From NCBI RefSeq assembly GCF_004210375.1, contig NC_134834.1, positions 153,903,290-153,967,289 on the forward strand: a DNA stretch of 64,000 nucleotides, given 5' to 3'. Below the pieces are notes generated by a model. The model ran no database searches, was not told the DNA's origin, and saw nothing but the letters and a program-made list of their open reading frames with translations. This document shows positions 1 through 11,175 of this stretch, one piece after another (positions within the stretch are counted from its first letter, which is position 1; every line of letters starts with the position of its first letter). The translations under genes and the position numbers were made by a program. This DNA is from Tachypleus tridentatus (lineage: Eukaryota; Arthropoda; Merostomata; Xiphosura; Limulidae).

Positions 1-1305
1 TAGAAGTGTAGTTATCACCAAGAGTAATTTAAACTTATTAAAGTTTGTTTCCACCTGTTATTTATTTGAACCAAATGATGAAAGAAATCAAAAACAATGA
101 TTTGTGTGTATAGACTATAAATAAAGTAAAAAATTATTTAGATCCAAACATCATCAAAAAAGAAATATTCCTCAGTTTCATAACAGGAGATTTCTGAAAG
201 CTACTGCTTGTAGGTTCCTTTTAAAATTTATCTAACAAGTAAAGGTTTTGAAAGCAAGAAGCTATTGTTATAAGTGAGCAATCATCATGTACACAGTGTA
301 TGTCAAGAGTTGTGCTTACAAACTTTCTTTATAGTTCAAAAACATCAGGCTTCATGCATTTGTTGCTTTGCTTATTCAAAATGAAGAGTATACTATCAAA
401 GGGAGAGCTTTTCTCAATGTCTGTGATAAATAAAGCAGCAATGTGTACCATAAAAAAGATTGGTTTTGTTAATGAAGAAGAAATATTAGCTAATTAAATG
501 ACAGCTTTTATTATTGATTTCCATTCATAAAGAAGTTAATAGGAAAGAAACACAAACAATCCATTGCTTCAGGAGATTATTTTTTCTCTGTTCAGATGAA
601 GAGGACCATATTATTAATTGGAACAAAAATGTATGACTCTTTTACTTGTTTTTAGAATGTAGATAGATTTGTTACTATGAATGACATTAAATGCTTTTCA
701 GTTTTGTATGAGGAGTTTAAAAAAGGATGATTTTCAAAAAGTAGCAGCTGAAAGTTACATGTTTATATACATATATGACAAAAAAATATGTGTTGATACA
801 TTCATAGAATGTAGTCACATTTTAAGTATTTTAACGATGTAATTTTTTAGTGGTCCTGTTAATAACTGTAGAGTGAATATAAGTATTGGAAAGTGTGGAC
901 TAAAAGTAAATGATACCATTTTGTAATGACTTATGTAAGATTGAACGCTGGTTTTGAATTCATGCACAGAAAAGAAATAAATGCTTGTAGATTGAGTGTT
1001 GGTTTGAGTCCACGTCTGTAGAGAGGGGATAACTTTGTCACTATGCTTATGTTTTGTTTCTGTTTGTAATGTTAAAAATATTGGTCTGAAATCATCGGAG
1101 AATTCTTTACCCATTTGTTGATGATGTTAAATGGATTAACTTCACAGATGTGAAGTTTAAAGCAATTTTTTAAACTGTATTTTATAAATTGTTAATTTCA
1201 TTAATTAGTCATAACACAACAGGTGGGGTCTATTTTCTTTCGAAACACAATTTTTTGAAACCTTTAATGCATTAAATTACTTTTTGGTCCAAGAACGGTT
1301 GTACT
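1..1305. other. AT-rich non-coding stretch
   Basis: No convincing gene or repeat was found. Short open frames here (for example 300-497 on the plus strand and 815-1114 on the minus strand) have no recognisable domain and the composition expected of AT-rich intergenic DNA. Confidence 0.6.
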
Positions 1306-2175
1306 AGTTTTACACTGCACAGAAGAATGAAACTTTTGTGTGTTTTGTTGGAGAAGAAAATGTTGCTAATAATGCACTGCACAAAACAAAATTATTTCTT
1401 TGTTGAAGCAAAGCAGACATTATTAATTGTTTATTACATTACACAACTAAAGAAACTAGTCACTGTCATATAGGACAAGAAAATGTTTGTAAACTGTATA
1501 CAAATTTAAATATATATATATATATATTTCTTTGTTGAAAGAAAATTAAATGATATTAAATTGCACAAGACAAACTGGTCCTTGTGTTTTAGGACAAATA
1601 AATGTTATTTATTGTACACTGCATAAAACAAAGAAATTGGTTAACTTATAGGGCAAGCAAATATTCATAAATATTAAGTGCACAAAGTAATCAAAGAACC
1701 TAGTCATTGATTTATAGGACAAGCAAATGTTATTAAATGAACACTGCATCAAATAAGGAAACAAACCAAGTGGTACTGATCGTACAAAAACTCGTATTTG
1801 TTTTGCGTGAGAAGGTAATGATATTAATCCATGCACAAAATAGTTTTGTCTCATTCATGTAGGAAAAGTAGATATTAACTGTACATCATACTAAATAAAC
1901 TGATTCCTGTGTTGCAGGATAAAGAAATGTCACAAGGTCTGCACTGCACAATATTTCAGAACAAAAAAACATTACTAGTGTAAAGTGCAAAAAACAGTTA
2001 GTCCTGTTGCAGAATAAACAAATGTTGCTAATGATGTACTGTTCTAAATAAAGAAACTGTTCTTTTGTTGTTGCTGCATAACAAGCAAATGGTAGTAATT
2101 TTACAGGTAGAAGTAATTGTCATTAATTGTGAACTGCACTGTAGAAAGAACTGGTAGGACTGTTTTCAACAACCC
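1306..2175. repeat. Diverged ~60-bp minisatellite, array 1
   Basis: A loosely conserved unit recurs about every 55-70 bases. It has a start like CACTGCACAAAACAAAG, a middle like ACTAGTC and an end like GGACAAGCAAATGTTATTAA. Recognisable starts lie near 1313, 1373, 1436, 1560, 1615, 1675, 1740, 1830, 1940, 1983, 2035 and 2125. Units differ by many substitutions and indels, so the array is old. The chance open frame at 1609-1854 on the minus strand is a by-product of the repeat. Confidence 0.7.
1503..1527. repeat. (TA)n microsatellite
   Basis: A run of alternating T and A about 25 bases long lies inside minisatellite array 1. Confidence 0.8.
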
Positions 2176-2880
2176 AATCTTAGTCATGGTACATAACATG
2201 AGGTAATCATATTTGAATACAGCTTTGGGATTACTCATACTTGTGCTCAAATACTTTGGTAGGGAAGAACACAGTATTTGTATTCACCAAATAAATTGGG
2301 AATATTTAATACTGAAAGAGTAAATATCAACTTTATTACTCATCCAATTTCTAGACTGTCATTGTTACATCTTCAGCACGTTAAATCAGATAAGTGCTTT
2401 CCAAACACCTTAAAAATCGTTGTATTACATAATTATTAATCCAGTTAAACCACTTTCAGAGTTGTTGAAAAGGCTACTAAACTGCCTTTACTGGTACACA
2501 AACACCTCAAACTTCTTACATCAAGGCAAAGTGTAAATATTAGGGGATTGTTTCCACTTTAGGAAAACCTGCAGGCGCTATCTGAGAGTAAGCCTTTTAA
2601 TTGTTTTTGTTGTAAAATATATTCTGTGTGACATACCTCAACTAGCCAAACTCTACCTGAATATTCCAAAAGTAGATAACCCAATGTGGCTTTGCTGTGG
2701 GAAAACACACTCTGAAACTCTGTTATTTCATTTTGAGAAATAATAGTACTGAAGTTTTATCATTTGCCAGTTATTTATTATTGCGTAATACCTGAAAGTA
2801 TTCATGAATACATTCCTATGCTAACTCTCAGCATTTTTTGCTGTATTCGATTTTGTATTAATAAAAATATGATGTTTTCG
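2176..2880. other. Non-coding spacer between minisatellite arrays
   Basis: AT-rich sequence without a supported gene. It contains only one short SINE tail fragment near 2671. Confidence 0.5.
2671..2712 (+). repeat. SINE family 2 tail fragment
   Basis: The words GATAACCCAATGTGGC and TTTGCTGTGGGAAAACAC match the 3' part of the tRNA-derived repeats at 25486 and 30201. The tRNA-like head is missing, so this is a truncated relic. Confidence 0.55.
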
Positions 2881-3925
2881 TTTTAATCCTGCACTGCACA
2901 AAACTAGGCTTAGTTATAGGACAGTCCAAGTTTACTAATTATTTACGTCTGTGAAAAGAAAAAAAAAGTCTTGAAGTGTAAGTAAAGCAAATAAATATGC
3001 TGGTTGTACACTACACAGAAAACGAACTGATTTGATAAGACAAGGAAATTGTAATAAGCGTACTCCAGAAAACAGATATTTATTGCAAGAAAAACAAAAT
3101 TTACTGATCTTTGTGATTGTAGGAGAAAGCAAAAATTATTAAAAGTAAGCTTAGGAAAACATACTGGTTGATGTCATAAGATAAGCACATATTACTAAAT
3201 GTGCACTGCAGGAAACAAAAACATCGAAAGAAAAGTAGTTGTTTCTTGTATATTTTAAAAGTAAAATATAATATTTCTTTTGTAGTAGTAGAGGAATCCA
3301 ATCGTACACCACAATACAAGGAAAGCGGTTCTCGTATTGTGAAAGGTGTTACTGTTAATACATAGTGCGAAAGAGAGAATCTTGTTTCTGTATTTTGGGT
3401 TGGGAAAATTCGATGGTTTTAGTCTGTGTATTTTGGGAGCAGAAAATGTTGCAAAACAATTCAAGATTATTATCTGTTTTTTGTAGTAGAATAAAATATT
3501 ACTAATTTCGCCCACACCGAAGAAAAAAAACGTATATCTTTGGAACAAAAATTTATTTATTGAATTTTACACAAATCATAGAAAACCATATGTGAATTCC
3601 TAAGACCATGTTCTGCAAAAAGCTAATCATTGTGGTGAAAGACGTATATTGTTGAAATGTACACATAAAGAAACCAGGAAGTGTTATTAGTAAGTATTTG
3701 TGTTACTTTTTTTATTATTATTATTACCAAAAGGTAAATTGAAAACGTTAACATCACAGGTATTTGTAATTTTACCTTTGGAGCAAATGTAAACAAAGCT
3801 GTAATTATATTATCTCTTTCTTGTAGAAGAAACAATATTACTGGTATACTGTACGAAAGAAAAAAGTCTTGTTAAGGGAGTAGCAAATATTACTAATTAC
3901 ACGTAGTGCCAAAAACTATTCTCTG
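2881..3925. repeat. Diverged ~60-bp minisatellite, array 2
   Basis: The unit family of array 1 resumes here: CTGCACTGCACAAAAC near 2888, GTACACTACACAG near 3007, GTGCACTGCAGGAAAC near 3203, AGTGCGAAAG near 3365, CTGTACGAAAG near 3849 and AGTGCCAAAAAC near 3905. Most are followed 20-40 bases later by AGG/AGA-AAG-AAA-TATTACTAA-like text. The minus-strand open frames between 2935 and 3835 are by-products of the AT-rich repeat. Confidence 0.6.
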
Positions 3926-4658
3926 TTTCTGATGTAATACACAAAAGGAAGAAACTTTTGTTGTGTAAGTTACTAGTTTTTGTATACATTTTGGTATTAC
4001 GTACCTTACACGTTGTTATTCATTATGTGGTCTTTCTGTCTTGTTTAAAAAGTTTGGATTGACGTCATCTGACATAGCAATAACCTGCAATTTTCAGCAA
4101 GGCTGAGAATAGGTTTTTACTACCCAGATTCATCACGCTGCTTTGCGGGCTTTGGTGTATTTGTGTTCCTATAAGTGTGTCCTTTTCAAAACTGACATGT
4201 CTAATCAGTGGTTTCCTGCTAGAACTGATTTTATAGATCTGTCTGGATATTTCATGCTTTGGTGTTTGTGTGTTATTATAGTGTTTTTATTGATGAGCTT
4301 TAGCGTTTCTTCAACCATGCAGTTTAAAGCATGGTTTATTATAACTGTGTTATATATATCCAATATGTTTTTTTTTTTTTTACCTATCAGTGTTTGGTTA
4401 CTTCTCTGGTAAGTTTGGACCAATGAGAATTGGCTTATCTCGATGCTGCAGTTTTCAGCTGAACTTTGTAGAGGTGTTTTGTTTTGTAGATCCAGCTTAC
4501 TTTTCTTAACATTCGGGTGTCATCTGTATTACCGTTAGTTTGAACTGGTAAGATCTGGCATAACTCGAGCCTGGAGATTTGAGCTGTATTTATGTAAGTT
4601 TTGATGTTATATATCAAATGCTGCTCTTTACCTTTTGATTTCTGTGTGCTATTGATAG
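3926..4658. other. Unassigned non-coding sequence
   Basis: No gene recognised. There is a run of about 13 T near 4369. The plus-strand open frame 4143-4412 is hydrophobic because the DNA is T-rich, and has no family signature. Part of the text (near 4240-4350) loosely resembles 6040-6150, hinting at an old repeat on both sides of the hAT-like insertion. Confidence 0.4.
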
Positions 4659-6025
4659 TTTGAAATCAGTGGCGGCGTCAGGATATTTTCGTTAGGGGGC
4701 TGAGGTAAACTGTGGAGAGGCTTCCCAAAATGCCATCAATATGAAGTATAGATGGTAAATTATAATAATGTAAATACCAAGGTACATTTCAGAAATGTGT
4801 GCTATTTTGAATGCAGTTTTCATTGGAAATTCATACTCTGATCAACAATTCATTGTTACAAATTAGAAATATGTTTATAAAAATATGCGTATATGTAAAA
4901 TAGGAAGCTTACCTAAATTCCACCCAAGGTAATACATAATAATAAAGAAAATCAAGATTAGCTTAGATTGAACATAGAGTGAGCGAGGGTCATGTGCCCT
5001 GCGGCTGGCATCTGGATCTCGATCAGGCTGAGCCGATTGTTAGCCGTACGCAGAGCGTACCACATGTTCAGCGGCTCGGTGGTCATACGCTTAAGGCATT
5101 CAAGGCGGGAATTGCGCGCTCGAACAAAGCAAACCCGCGGCCTGGATACTGAATGGTCATAGTAGCACCAAAACAAAATGTCTAAATTGCAGTTGACCTT
5201 CATAAAAAGGCTGGTTTCTTCATAAGTTCACATTATTCATACAGTCCAATCTGTGATTGTGATATTGTTCTTATTATCATAAGTGTGACAAGCACCTGTT
5301 ACAATAATGTAACTACTACATTACATTAAATTAGGCACTTCTAAATAGCCCAATGACTATTTCAAAAATCATTCTAAAATTGTTTAGAAATATTATTTGG
5401 TCAGTTAACGTGTAAGGTTATTATCTAATCATAAGTATAACATTAATTGGATTGTGAGTCACAATTTTGAGTGTATATCACAATCATCAGTACAATTTTA
5501 GATGGCTGATACACAATGCAAAATGATCTCACAAAGGACACAACACCGGCTAAATGCTTCATAGTTTTGACCTATACACAATACACTTATACATGCAAGC
5601 TATGTTTTATTTTTCAATAAAAGATAAATGAAATTAATTTAAATACTTGTGAAACCTTTGGTTTATCATGTAAAATCCCTGATGATCTGTTGTAACTTGA
5701 AATCAACGTGGTTGTCTAATCTTCGTCAAAGCTCAAGATAGAATAGCATTACACAGGGAGCAGCAATACAGCGCATGAGTTTCAGTGCATTTAGTACGTT
5801 GCTATGGGATACATGACACATACTTCCGTCTTAATGAAAACGTTGAGTTCTGCAGATCTATGTCTCTGATGTTAATTGTTAAGCAACAACAACGATTGTG
5901 TTTTCCATATTTTATGGATATATGTAGGTAACAATATTGGGGGTCTGAGGGGGCTTGGCTCATCTTGGAGGGGCTCAAACCATCAATCACCCCAAACCTC
6001 CCTTGGCGCCAACACTATTTGAAAT
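4659..6025. mobile_element. Non-autonomous hAT-like DNA transposon with 8-bp target duplication
   Basis: An identical 8-mer, TTTGAAAT, lies at 4659-4666 and 6018-6025. The 1351 bases between them begin CAGTGGCGGCGTCAGG and end with text whose reverse complement begins TAGTGTTGGCGCCAAGG. The ends thus form an imperfect terminal inverted repeat with the CAGTG-type start known for hAT elements. An 8-bp target duplication is also the hAT hallmark. Subterminal G-runs occur near 4696 and 5940. No transposase is encoded, so movement would need enzyme from elsewhere. The interior contains a GC-rich island near 4970-5160, described separately. The boundaries are read directly; the superfamily is inferred. 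Confidence 0.75.
4958..5203 (-). other. GC-rich island with an open frame, function unknown
   Basis: Within the hAT-like element about 190 bases (4975-5160) are strikingly GC-rich compared with the surrounding DNA. On the minus strand they are open for 81 codons; the frame contains words such as ECLKRMTTEPLNMWYALRT. I do not recognise the product. A second plus-strand frame is also open over much of the island, so openness alone proves little. It may be a captured host fragment, a relic of the parental transposon, or non-coding subterminal sequence. Confidence 0.3.
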
Positions 6026-7636
6026 AACGAAATCTACTATAGTTCAGACATGGTTTTTCAGAAGGATTTGCAATAGGTTTTGGCTTTATATATCCAGTAT
6101 GCTGTACTTTATGTTGTGGTGCTTGTGTGTGTAGCGATAAGTTTGGGTTGGTGAAAATGTGCAGAGCTCAAACCTATAGTTTTTCACCGTCTAATGGGAT
6201 TATAATGCCCCCACGGCTGAAAGGGCGAGCATGTTTGGCTCTACAATTACTTTAGAAGAAAATTTGGCAAGATTAAGTATTCTTCTCTACTCTGTTATTA
6301 CAATGCATCTGGGATAATTTCACTTTGACTTCTTGTCATTGTTTTGAAATACTGCTTCTGGTCAGTCATTCCTGATTACGGCTTTGATTGGTTCTTTTTT
6401 CTTGCCAGTTTTACTCATGTGTGAGCTTCTATATACTGTTCTACCAGCTTGATCATCTCGTTTTTTTTTTTGTGTTCTCTTTTTTAGAAACAGTGACATG
6501 TTAGTGGAGTATGTGATCATGAACTATTCGTGTATCAGCACATCTACCAGATGAAGTATTACAATGGTTTCTTCAGTTTCAGGTTTGTCTTTCCTGAAAT
6601 TCCAGTGAAACCCTTCCTTGGCAGTTCATATCATTTCAGTAAAGCCACTTTTAACATGTCATTTCCCATGCAATGTCTGTTGTCTTAACCACATATATTT
6701 GTAGGTCTTTGCCTGTAAAAAGATGGTTGAGACAGACTACCCAGTTACCTTTATCCCAGTTCTAACTTTGGAAAAAATCTTTCATATCTCACTAAGAAAG
6801 TATCCGTGTCATCTTTCTTTTTATTAAATTTGGTCAAGTTCGATAGATTAACCCTGACAACATTATAATTTTTGGGCTCTCCCTCTTTCTGTTGGGTGAA
6901 GTTGGCAATCTCATTTTGTGCTCTTATCCTCCTTTTTTCCAGTCTCTCCTTTTCTACTTTCTCGGTTTGTGTTCTTTTTCTCTATTTCTAGCCCCCTTTT
7001 TTCTTCCTTCATATATCTTCTGTTCGTACTCTTCTCTCTCTCATTGTGGTTTAACAAACTATTGTAAAACGCCATATTTGAGCCCAAGTCGCTTGACCAT
7101 TTCTGCTCACTTATCAAAGTCAATCAATATGGTTATATGGTGTAGTTGTGACTTCTCCATATTTTTGCCACCACTACAGCTGTACTTTTGAAGGCCCATT
7201 TTTCCTTTTTACATCTTCTACTACCGTTTACCACCATATATTCTGGTTGGCTCGCCACTGTCAGGTTTTATGAGGCTGGAATGAGCAGGATACTGTACAG
7301 TAAGTGTCTGTGACTTGTTGATGATATTGTTTAACAATGAACAAACAGCACACAGTCCATTTGTTTTAAAATAATATATTAAAACAAGTTAAACACATAT
7401 ACAAATGTTCGTTACGCTGTTGGTTATACACTTATGTCCAGAACATTAAAAAGTTGTCTCTTTTTATCAAAGTACAGCCAGACTGGTTGCGTTACTCTAG
7501 AAACTAACTGACAAGACAAAATATTCTTCTATACTCTGTTTTTACACCACAGTCAATTCCGCTTTAAAAATCGCTACTCTGTGCTCTTTATGTCTAACTC
7601 TTAATCACTCATCTTAGACGTATCTGTCTTAATTGG
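6026..7636. other. Unassigned sequence with a CT-rich tract
   Basis: No gene recognised. Plus-strand text at about 6880-7060 is rich in CTT/TCC words, which makes the open frame at 6892-7191 (and its minus-strand partner) an artefact of composition. One short reversed SINE piece lies at 6196-6238. Confidence 0.4.
6196..6238 (-). repeat. SINE family 1 internal fragment, reversed
   Basis: The reverse complement reads like the segment just after the tRNA head of the SINE at 7637 (CCAAACATGCTCGCCCTTTC, then the AGCCGTGGGGG block). Only about 43 bases survive. Confidence 0.65.
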
Positions 7637-7906
7637 GGCCTGGCATGGCCAAGCGCGTAAGACGTGTGACTCGTAATCCGAGAGTCGCGGGTTCGCGCCC
7701 GCGTCGCGCCAAACATGCTTGCTCTTCGAGCCGTGGGGGCGTATAATGTGATGGTCAATCCCACTATTCGTTGGTAAAAGAGTAGCCCAAGAATTGGCGG
7801 TCGGTGGTGATGACTAGCTGCCTTCCCTCTAGTCTTACACTGCTAAATTAGGGACGGCTAGCACAGATAGCCCTCGACTAGCTTTATGCGAAATACAAAA
7901 ACAAAC
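7637..7906 (+). repeat. SINE family 1, tRNA-derived, near full length
   Basis: The head has an A-box-like TGGCATGGCCAAG, a loop CTCGTAA like that of a threonine tRNA with anticodon CGT, and a B-box GGGTTCGCGCCC. Head pairing is incomplete and it is followed by a long non-tRNA body, so it is a SINE, not a tRNA gene. The body has CATGCTTGCTC, CAATCCCACTATTCGTTGG, GATGACTAGCTGCC and CTAAATTAGGGACGGC. The tail is AGCACAGATAGCCCTCGA, then GCTTTATGCG and an A-rich end. The same body occurs at 8211, 18528, 23231 and 26120. Confidence 0.85.
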
Positions 7907-8210
7907 TTCGCAGGGTGTGGATATTCGAGTGTTTTTGAGTTTGTTTTGTTTTGTTTACCACAACTTCGCCTCTGTTGATGGATCTTCACCAAATCCGACA
8001 TGAAGATTCTTGTTTCCATGAAGAGATACATGTAAATTTACAGTTTCATATTTTGTGTTTTGCCTTTTCTATGGGCGTTTTCGGTTTTAAAAGAAAAAAA
8101 TATGTAATTTATAAATATAAATAACTTTCATGACCTAAGATAATCTTTTATTAATCATGAATTTACATAACTTCCATCCAGCTAGTTTCATTAAATGGAT
8201 AGGTTGGTTC

Positions 8211-8448
8211 TTTGTTTTTAATTTTGTGCAAAGCTACAAGAGGGCTATCCGCGCCAGCCGTCTGTAATTTAGCAATGTAAGACAAAAAGAAAGGCAGATA
8301 GTCATTACCACCCACCGTCAACTCTTGGGCTACTCTTTTATCAACGAATAGTGAGATAAACTGTAACTTTATAACAACACGACGGCTGAAAGGGGAGAAC
8401 AAGTTTGTTGAGACAAAAAATCGAATCCATCATCCTCAAATTACGAGT
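8211..8448 (-). repeat. SINE family 1, diverged, reversed
   Basis: Reads on the minus strand as the SINE family 1 body and tail. Plus-strand landmarks are TTGTGCAAAGCTAC, GGGCTATCCGCGCCAGCC, CAACTCTTGGGCTACTC and TTACGAGT (remnant of the tRNA head). Many substitutions and small indels indicate an old insertion. The minus-strand open frame 8163-8402 lies in this repeat and is not a gene. Confidence 0.75.
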
Positions 8449-8980
8449 AATAAGTATAATAAATTTCATACATATTAACATTTAATTTAATCCTAAATTA
8501 AAATTTCCCATTATTTTAAATTATAATACGTAACAATATATCAGATGTTAGTATCGCTATATAAGTTAGCATAAATTTTACTTTAAAATAAGAACAACAA
8601 TTGTAATTTATACATTGTTAGACGCACGTTACCATTTGCTCGAGAGATAGAACATTACAGGTAATGAATATTCTAATATCATACAGTTGTGTATATTAAC
8701 CCTAATAAAGCAGCAAATGCGAAAGGCTTGTTAAATCTTAAAATACCTTCATATGTGTGTACTTATATATATATAGTTACATCTTTAATATATTGGTCGT
8801 TTTATTTTCTAAAGTTAAATAAATTCAAAGTTACTGCTGTTCGCTTATTTGAAATTGGTAAAATCAGTTAACTAATATTGTTAAGATATGAAAGCACTAT
8901 TATAGCATATTATTGCAATAAATATTGTCTACCCCAAAACAATACTCTCTTATTAACCGTTATCAACGGATTTGTGTAGA
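8449..8980. other. AT-rich sequence upstream of the small membrane-protein locus
   Basis: No repeat or gene recognised. It could hold the promoter or 5' exon of the locus starting at 8981, but no convincing TATA box or initiator can be chosen among the many AT-rich words. Confidence 0.35.
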
Positions 8981-9260
8981 ATGAGTTCAATTTTCAAATT
9001 AAAAGCCATAGTTCTAAAGCCAAAGAGAAAACTTGACATGTTGCAAAACGTTTATACAAAATCTAACATCTTTTTCGGAGTTCTTCTGGTGTGTCTGTTT
9101 GTTGTTATTAAAACAGACACCCAGAACATTATATTTCAAAAGAACAATTCAACAAAAGGAAAAATACATATTTTAAAAGAAAATAACAAAACTTCAACTG
9201 CTAAAACGTTGATGACTAATTCCCAACGGCGGGTCTCGATGTGGAAACTGACCAACACAG
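8981..9260 (+). CDS. Candidate first coding exon of an unrecognised small membrane protein
   Basis: The open frame from the ATG at 8981 runs to a stop at 9338-9340 if unspliced (119 codons). A donor-like CAG|GTAAAA at 9260/9261 would end the exon after 93 codons plus one base (phase 1). The protein starts basic (FKLKAIVLKPKRKLD). One hydrophobic segment follows at about residues 30-44 (IFFGVLLVCLFVVI), then a polar, lysine/asparagine/threonine-rich stretch. This fits a signal anchor with short cytosolic and long outer parts. The donor phase matches acceptors at 10298 and 11175, which suggests joining to either duplicated downstream exon. Family and function are not recognised. The splice is inferred from signals and phase only. 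Confidence 0.4.
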
Positions 9261-9340
9261 GTAAAAAAACCAATTCTTCCTATATTAAATCTATTAGGAA
9301 CCAGCAGTGTTTTAGCCAACCTGACAATCAAAATCAATAA

Positions 9341-10095
9341 TGATAATATTCTTTAACTCTCACATAATTTTAGTTTGGTCTGATTGTGCGTCCCATTGTA
9401 ATATACATATGTACCGGCCCCAGTGGAACACAAATGTCTTTGAGGACTTAACACTAGAAATCGGCGTTTCACAAAAGTATTTAGGCGAATAAATCATAAA
9501 GTTTAGTGATATTATCATTAAGTTTACCTATATATATTTCACCAAAGTAATTTATACAACACGTCAATGTTACTGTTTCATTGGTGATAGCATGAACTTT
9601 CACTATTTTTGTCATTGAATTGAAAAATATTAACTTACAAGATTTTCAAATACGTTACACTGATCATTGTTTCAGCGTTTTAATTATATATCGATGTGCT
9701 GAATAACTCAACTTCATTCATACTAAATTAGGTTATTCGTAACCAAGACCACATTATCATGGTTTATAAAAAAGTTGGTTTATCAGGTAAACATTCTTCT
9801 AAGGATGATAAGATACCTTCCTACTGTAGATGTTGAATAAATTATGATACAAGAACCAATACATCTTGTTTTGATCTGTTCTGAAATGAAAAGCCGGGGG
9901 ACTAACGTGGAACTTCAATAAAAATGATTCTGAGAAATAGATCAGTATTGATGTAAAGTTGGCCAATGATCTGTGCAAAAATAAAGAAAATTTAATAATC
10001 TTCAAATATCCTGTCGTTAAACGTTTTCTTGTCTTCTCCATTATAATAAGCCTTCAACTCATTTATTTTCAACAACAATTATTAGTAGCTCGTGC
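9341..10095. other. Probable intron of the small membrane-protein locus
   Basis: AT-rich DNA with no open frame of note on the plus strand. A 30-base piece near 9820-9850 recurs near 10777-10800 at the junction between the two tandem units, which marks the original 5' side of the duplicated segment. Confidence 0.4.
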
Positions 10096-10298
10096 AGTAG
10101 TTAATTTAGCTAATTTGTACGCAATATAGTTTAGATGCTTTTCTGGATGTGATTAAATCATTCAAGTGGAAAAGTTTAGATGATTTCAACAGTACGAAAC
10201 TAACTTTTTAGAGATGATGCAGTTGAAGATATTTTTTATAATAGCTTTCACATATACTTTCTCTTTCATTAATTCGATGCATGTTTTTTTTTTTACAG

Positions 10299-10549
10299 AA
10301 CGTGGTAGTTCGATGACAAAAACAACACTGTCATCTCCTGGAAGAGATTTCAACATCACATACGAAAACGAACTGCCAACGCAGAAGGAAGACAAGAACA
10401 GTGAATACCAAACAGAAGATAATAGAAGCAACATAAATCGTTTATTCGAAAATGCACCCTTATTTAAATTTATTATATTTTTTATTGCTTTTATGTTTGT
10501 AATGATACTAATAAATGCATGTTTTAAGTATTATCGTTTTGTATTTTAA
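10299..10549 (+). CDS. Candidate terminal exon A, C-terminal membrane anchor
   Basis: A run of 13 T followed by ACAG at 10295-10298 looks like a strong 3' splice site. The exon then reads in phase 1 for 82 codons plus a split codon to the TAA at 10547-10549. The product is polar and charged at first (SSPGR, NELPTQKEDKN) and ends in a hydrophobic helix (FIIFFIAFMFVMILINACF) with a short tail KYYRFVF. Joined to 8981-9260 it would give about 176 residues with two membrane segments. Alternatively an unspliced frame from 10214 would add a leader beginning MMQLKIFFIIAF, but that frame reads through the splice-like tract. AATAAA lies at 10648. The product is unknown. Confidence 0.5.
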
Positions 10550-10647
10550 ATGTTGTTGTTATTTTTATCATTTAATCACTTTCTGTTTTAAATGTGTAAT
10601 TTTTATCATGTTATTACTATATTTTATATGTTGTGTTTTTTTATCCC

Positions 10648-10653
10648 AATAAA
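10648..10653 (+). promoter_or_regulatory. Poly(A) signal AATAAA after exon A
   Basis: The canonical hexamer lies about 100 bases after the stop codon of terminal exon A, and its counterpart in unit 2 is at 11728. The position fits 3'-end formation; it is not experimentally shown. Confidence 0.55.
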
Positions 10654-11175
10654 TTTTAGGTTCACGAAAATTGTATATAATGTAGAAGAACGTCACAAAG
10701 TGAATGGTCTCTCACACCCAAATAGATATGAAGATCTAATGATTTATACTAAAGAATGAACTATCCAATCATGTCCTACTGTTGATGTTGAATAAATTAT
10801 TAGTAGCTTTGCAGTAGTTAATTTAGCTGATTTGTACGCAATATAGTTCAGATGCGTTTCTGGATATGATTAAATCATTCAAGTGGAAAAGTCCAGATGA
10901 TTTCAACAGCACAAAACTAACTTTTTAGAGATGATGCAGTTGAAGATATATTTTATAATAGCTTTCACATGTACTTATTTCATTAATTCGATGCCTGTTT
11001 TTTTTTTACAGAATGTGGTAGTTTCTCTTTGCGATTGTACTATTTTTTTTCAAGGACTCTTTGTAACCATCCTTTATAAAATTTCAGTCTTTATATATAA
11101 CATTATTTAACTAATTTGCTTGTATTAAAACTGAACATATTTGTATATTAAAAATATTATTCTCATAAATCACAG

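Larger units (their letters stand above)
10097..10777. repeat. Tandem duplication, unit 1
   Basis: This segment recurs at 10805-11879. The upstream parts (10097-10260 versus 10805-10975) differ by about 11 of 165 bases by eye. The last 118 bases (10660-10777 versus 11762-11879) differ at a single position. The middle parts, which hold the coding exons, are clearly more diverged. Unit 2 has an extra ~130 bases after the polypyrimidine tract and a repeat expansion after its stop codon. Confidence 0.85.

Noticed and set aside
4143..4423. Hydrophobic plus-strand frame and overlapping minus-strand frame
   Set aside because: T-rich DNA makes hydrophobic chance frames; no family signature or gene signals.
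6892..7191. 99-codon plus-strand frame
   Set aside because: Composition artefact of a CT-rich tract; its complement is open as well.
7637..7711. tRNA gene (threonine-like)
   Set aside because: The head has A- and B-box-like words, but stems pair incompletely and it is fused to the recurring SINE body and tail; the same head recurs at 26120.
10214..10298. Signal peptide exon beginning MMQLKIFFIIAF
   Set aside because: The frame passes through a 13-T tract and ACAG that look like a 3' splice site, and in the second unit the same stretch leads into a stop. It remains an alternative start only.
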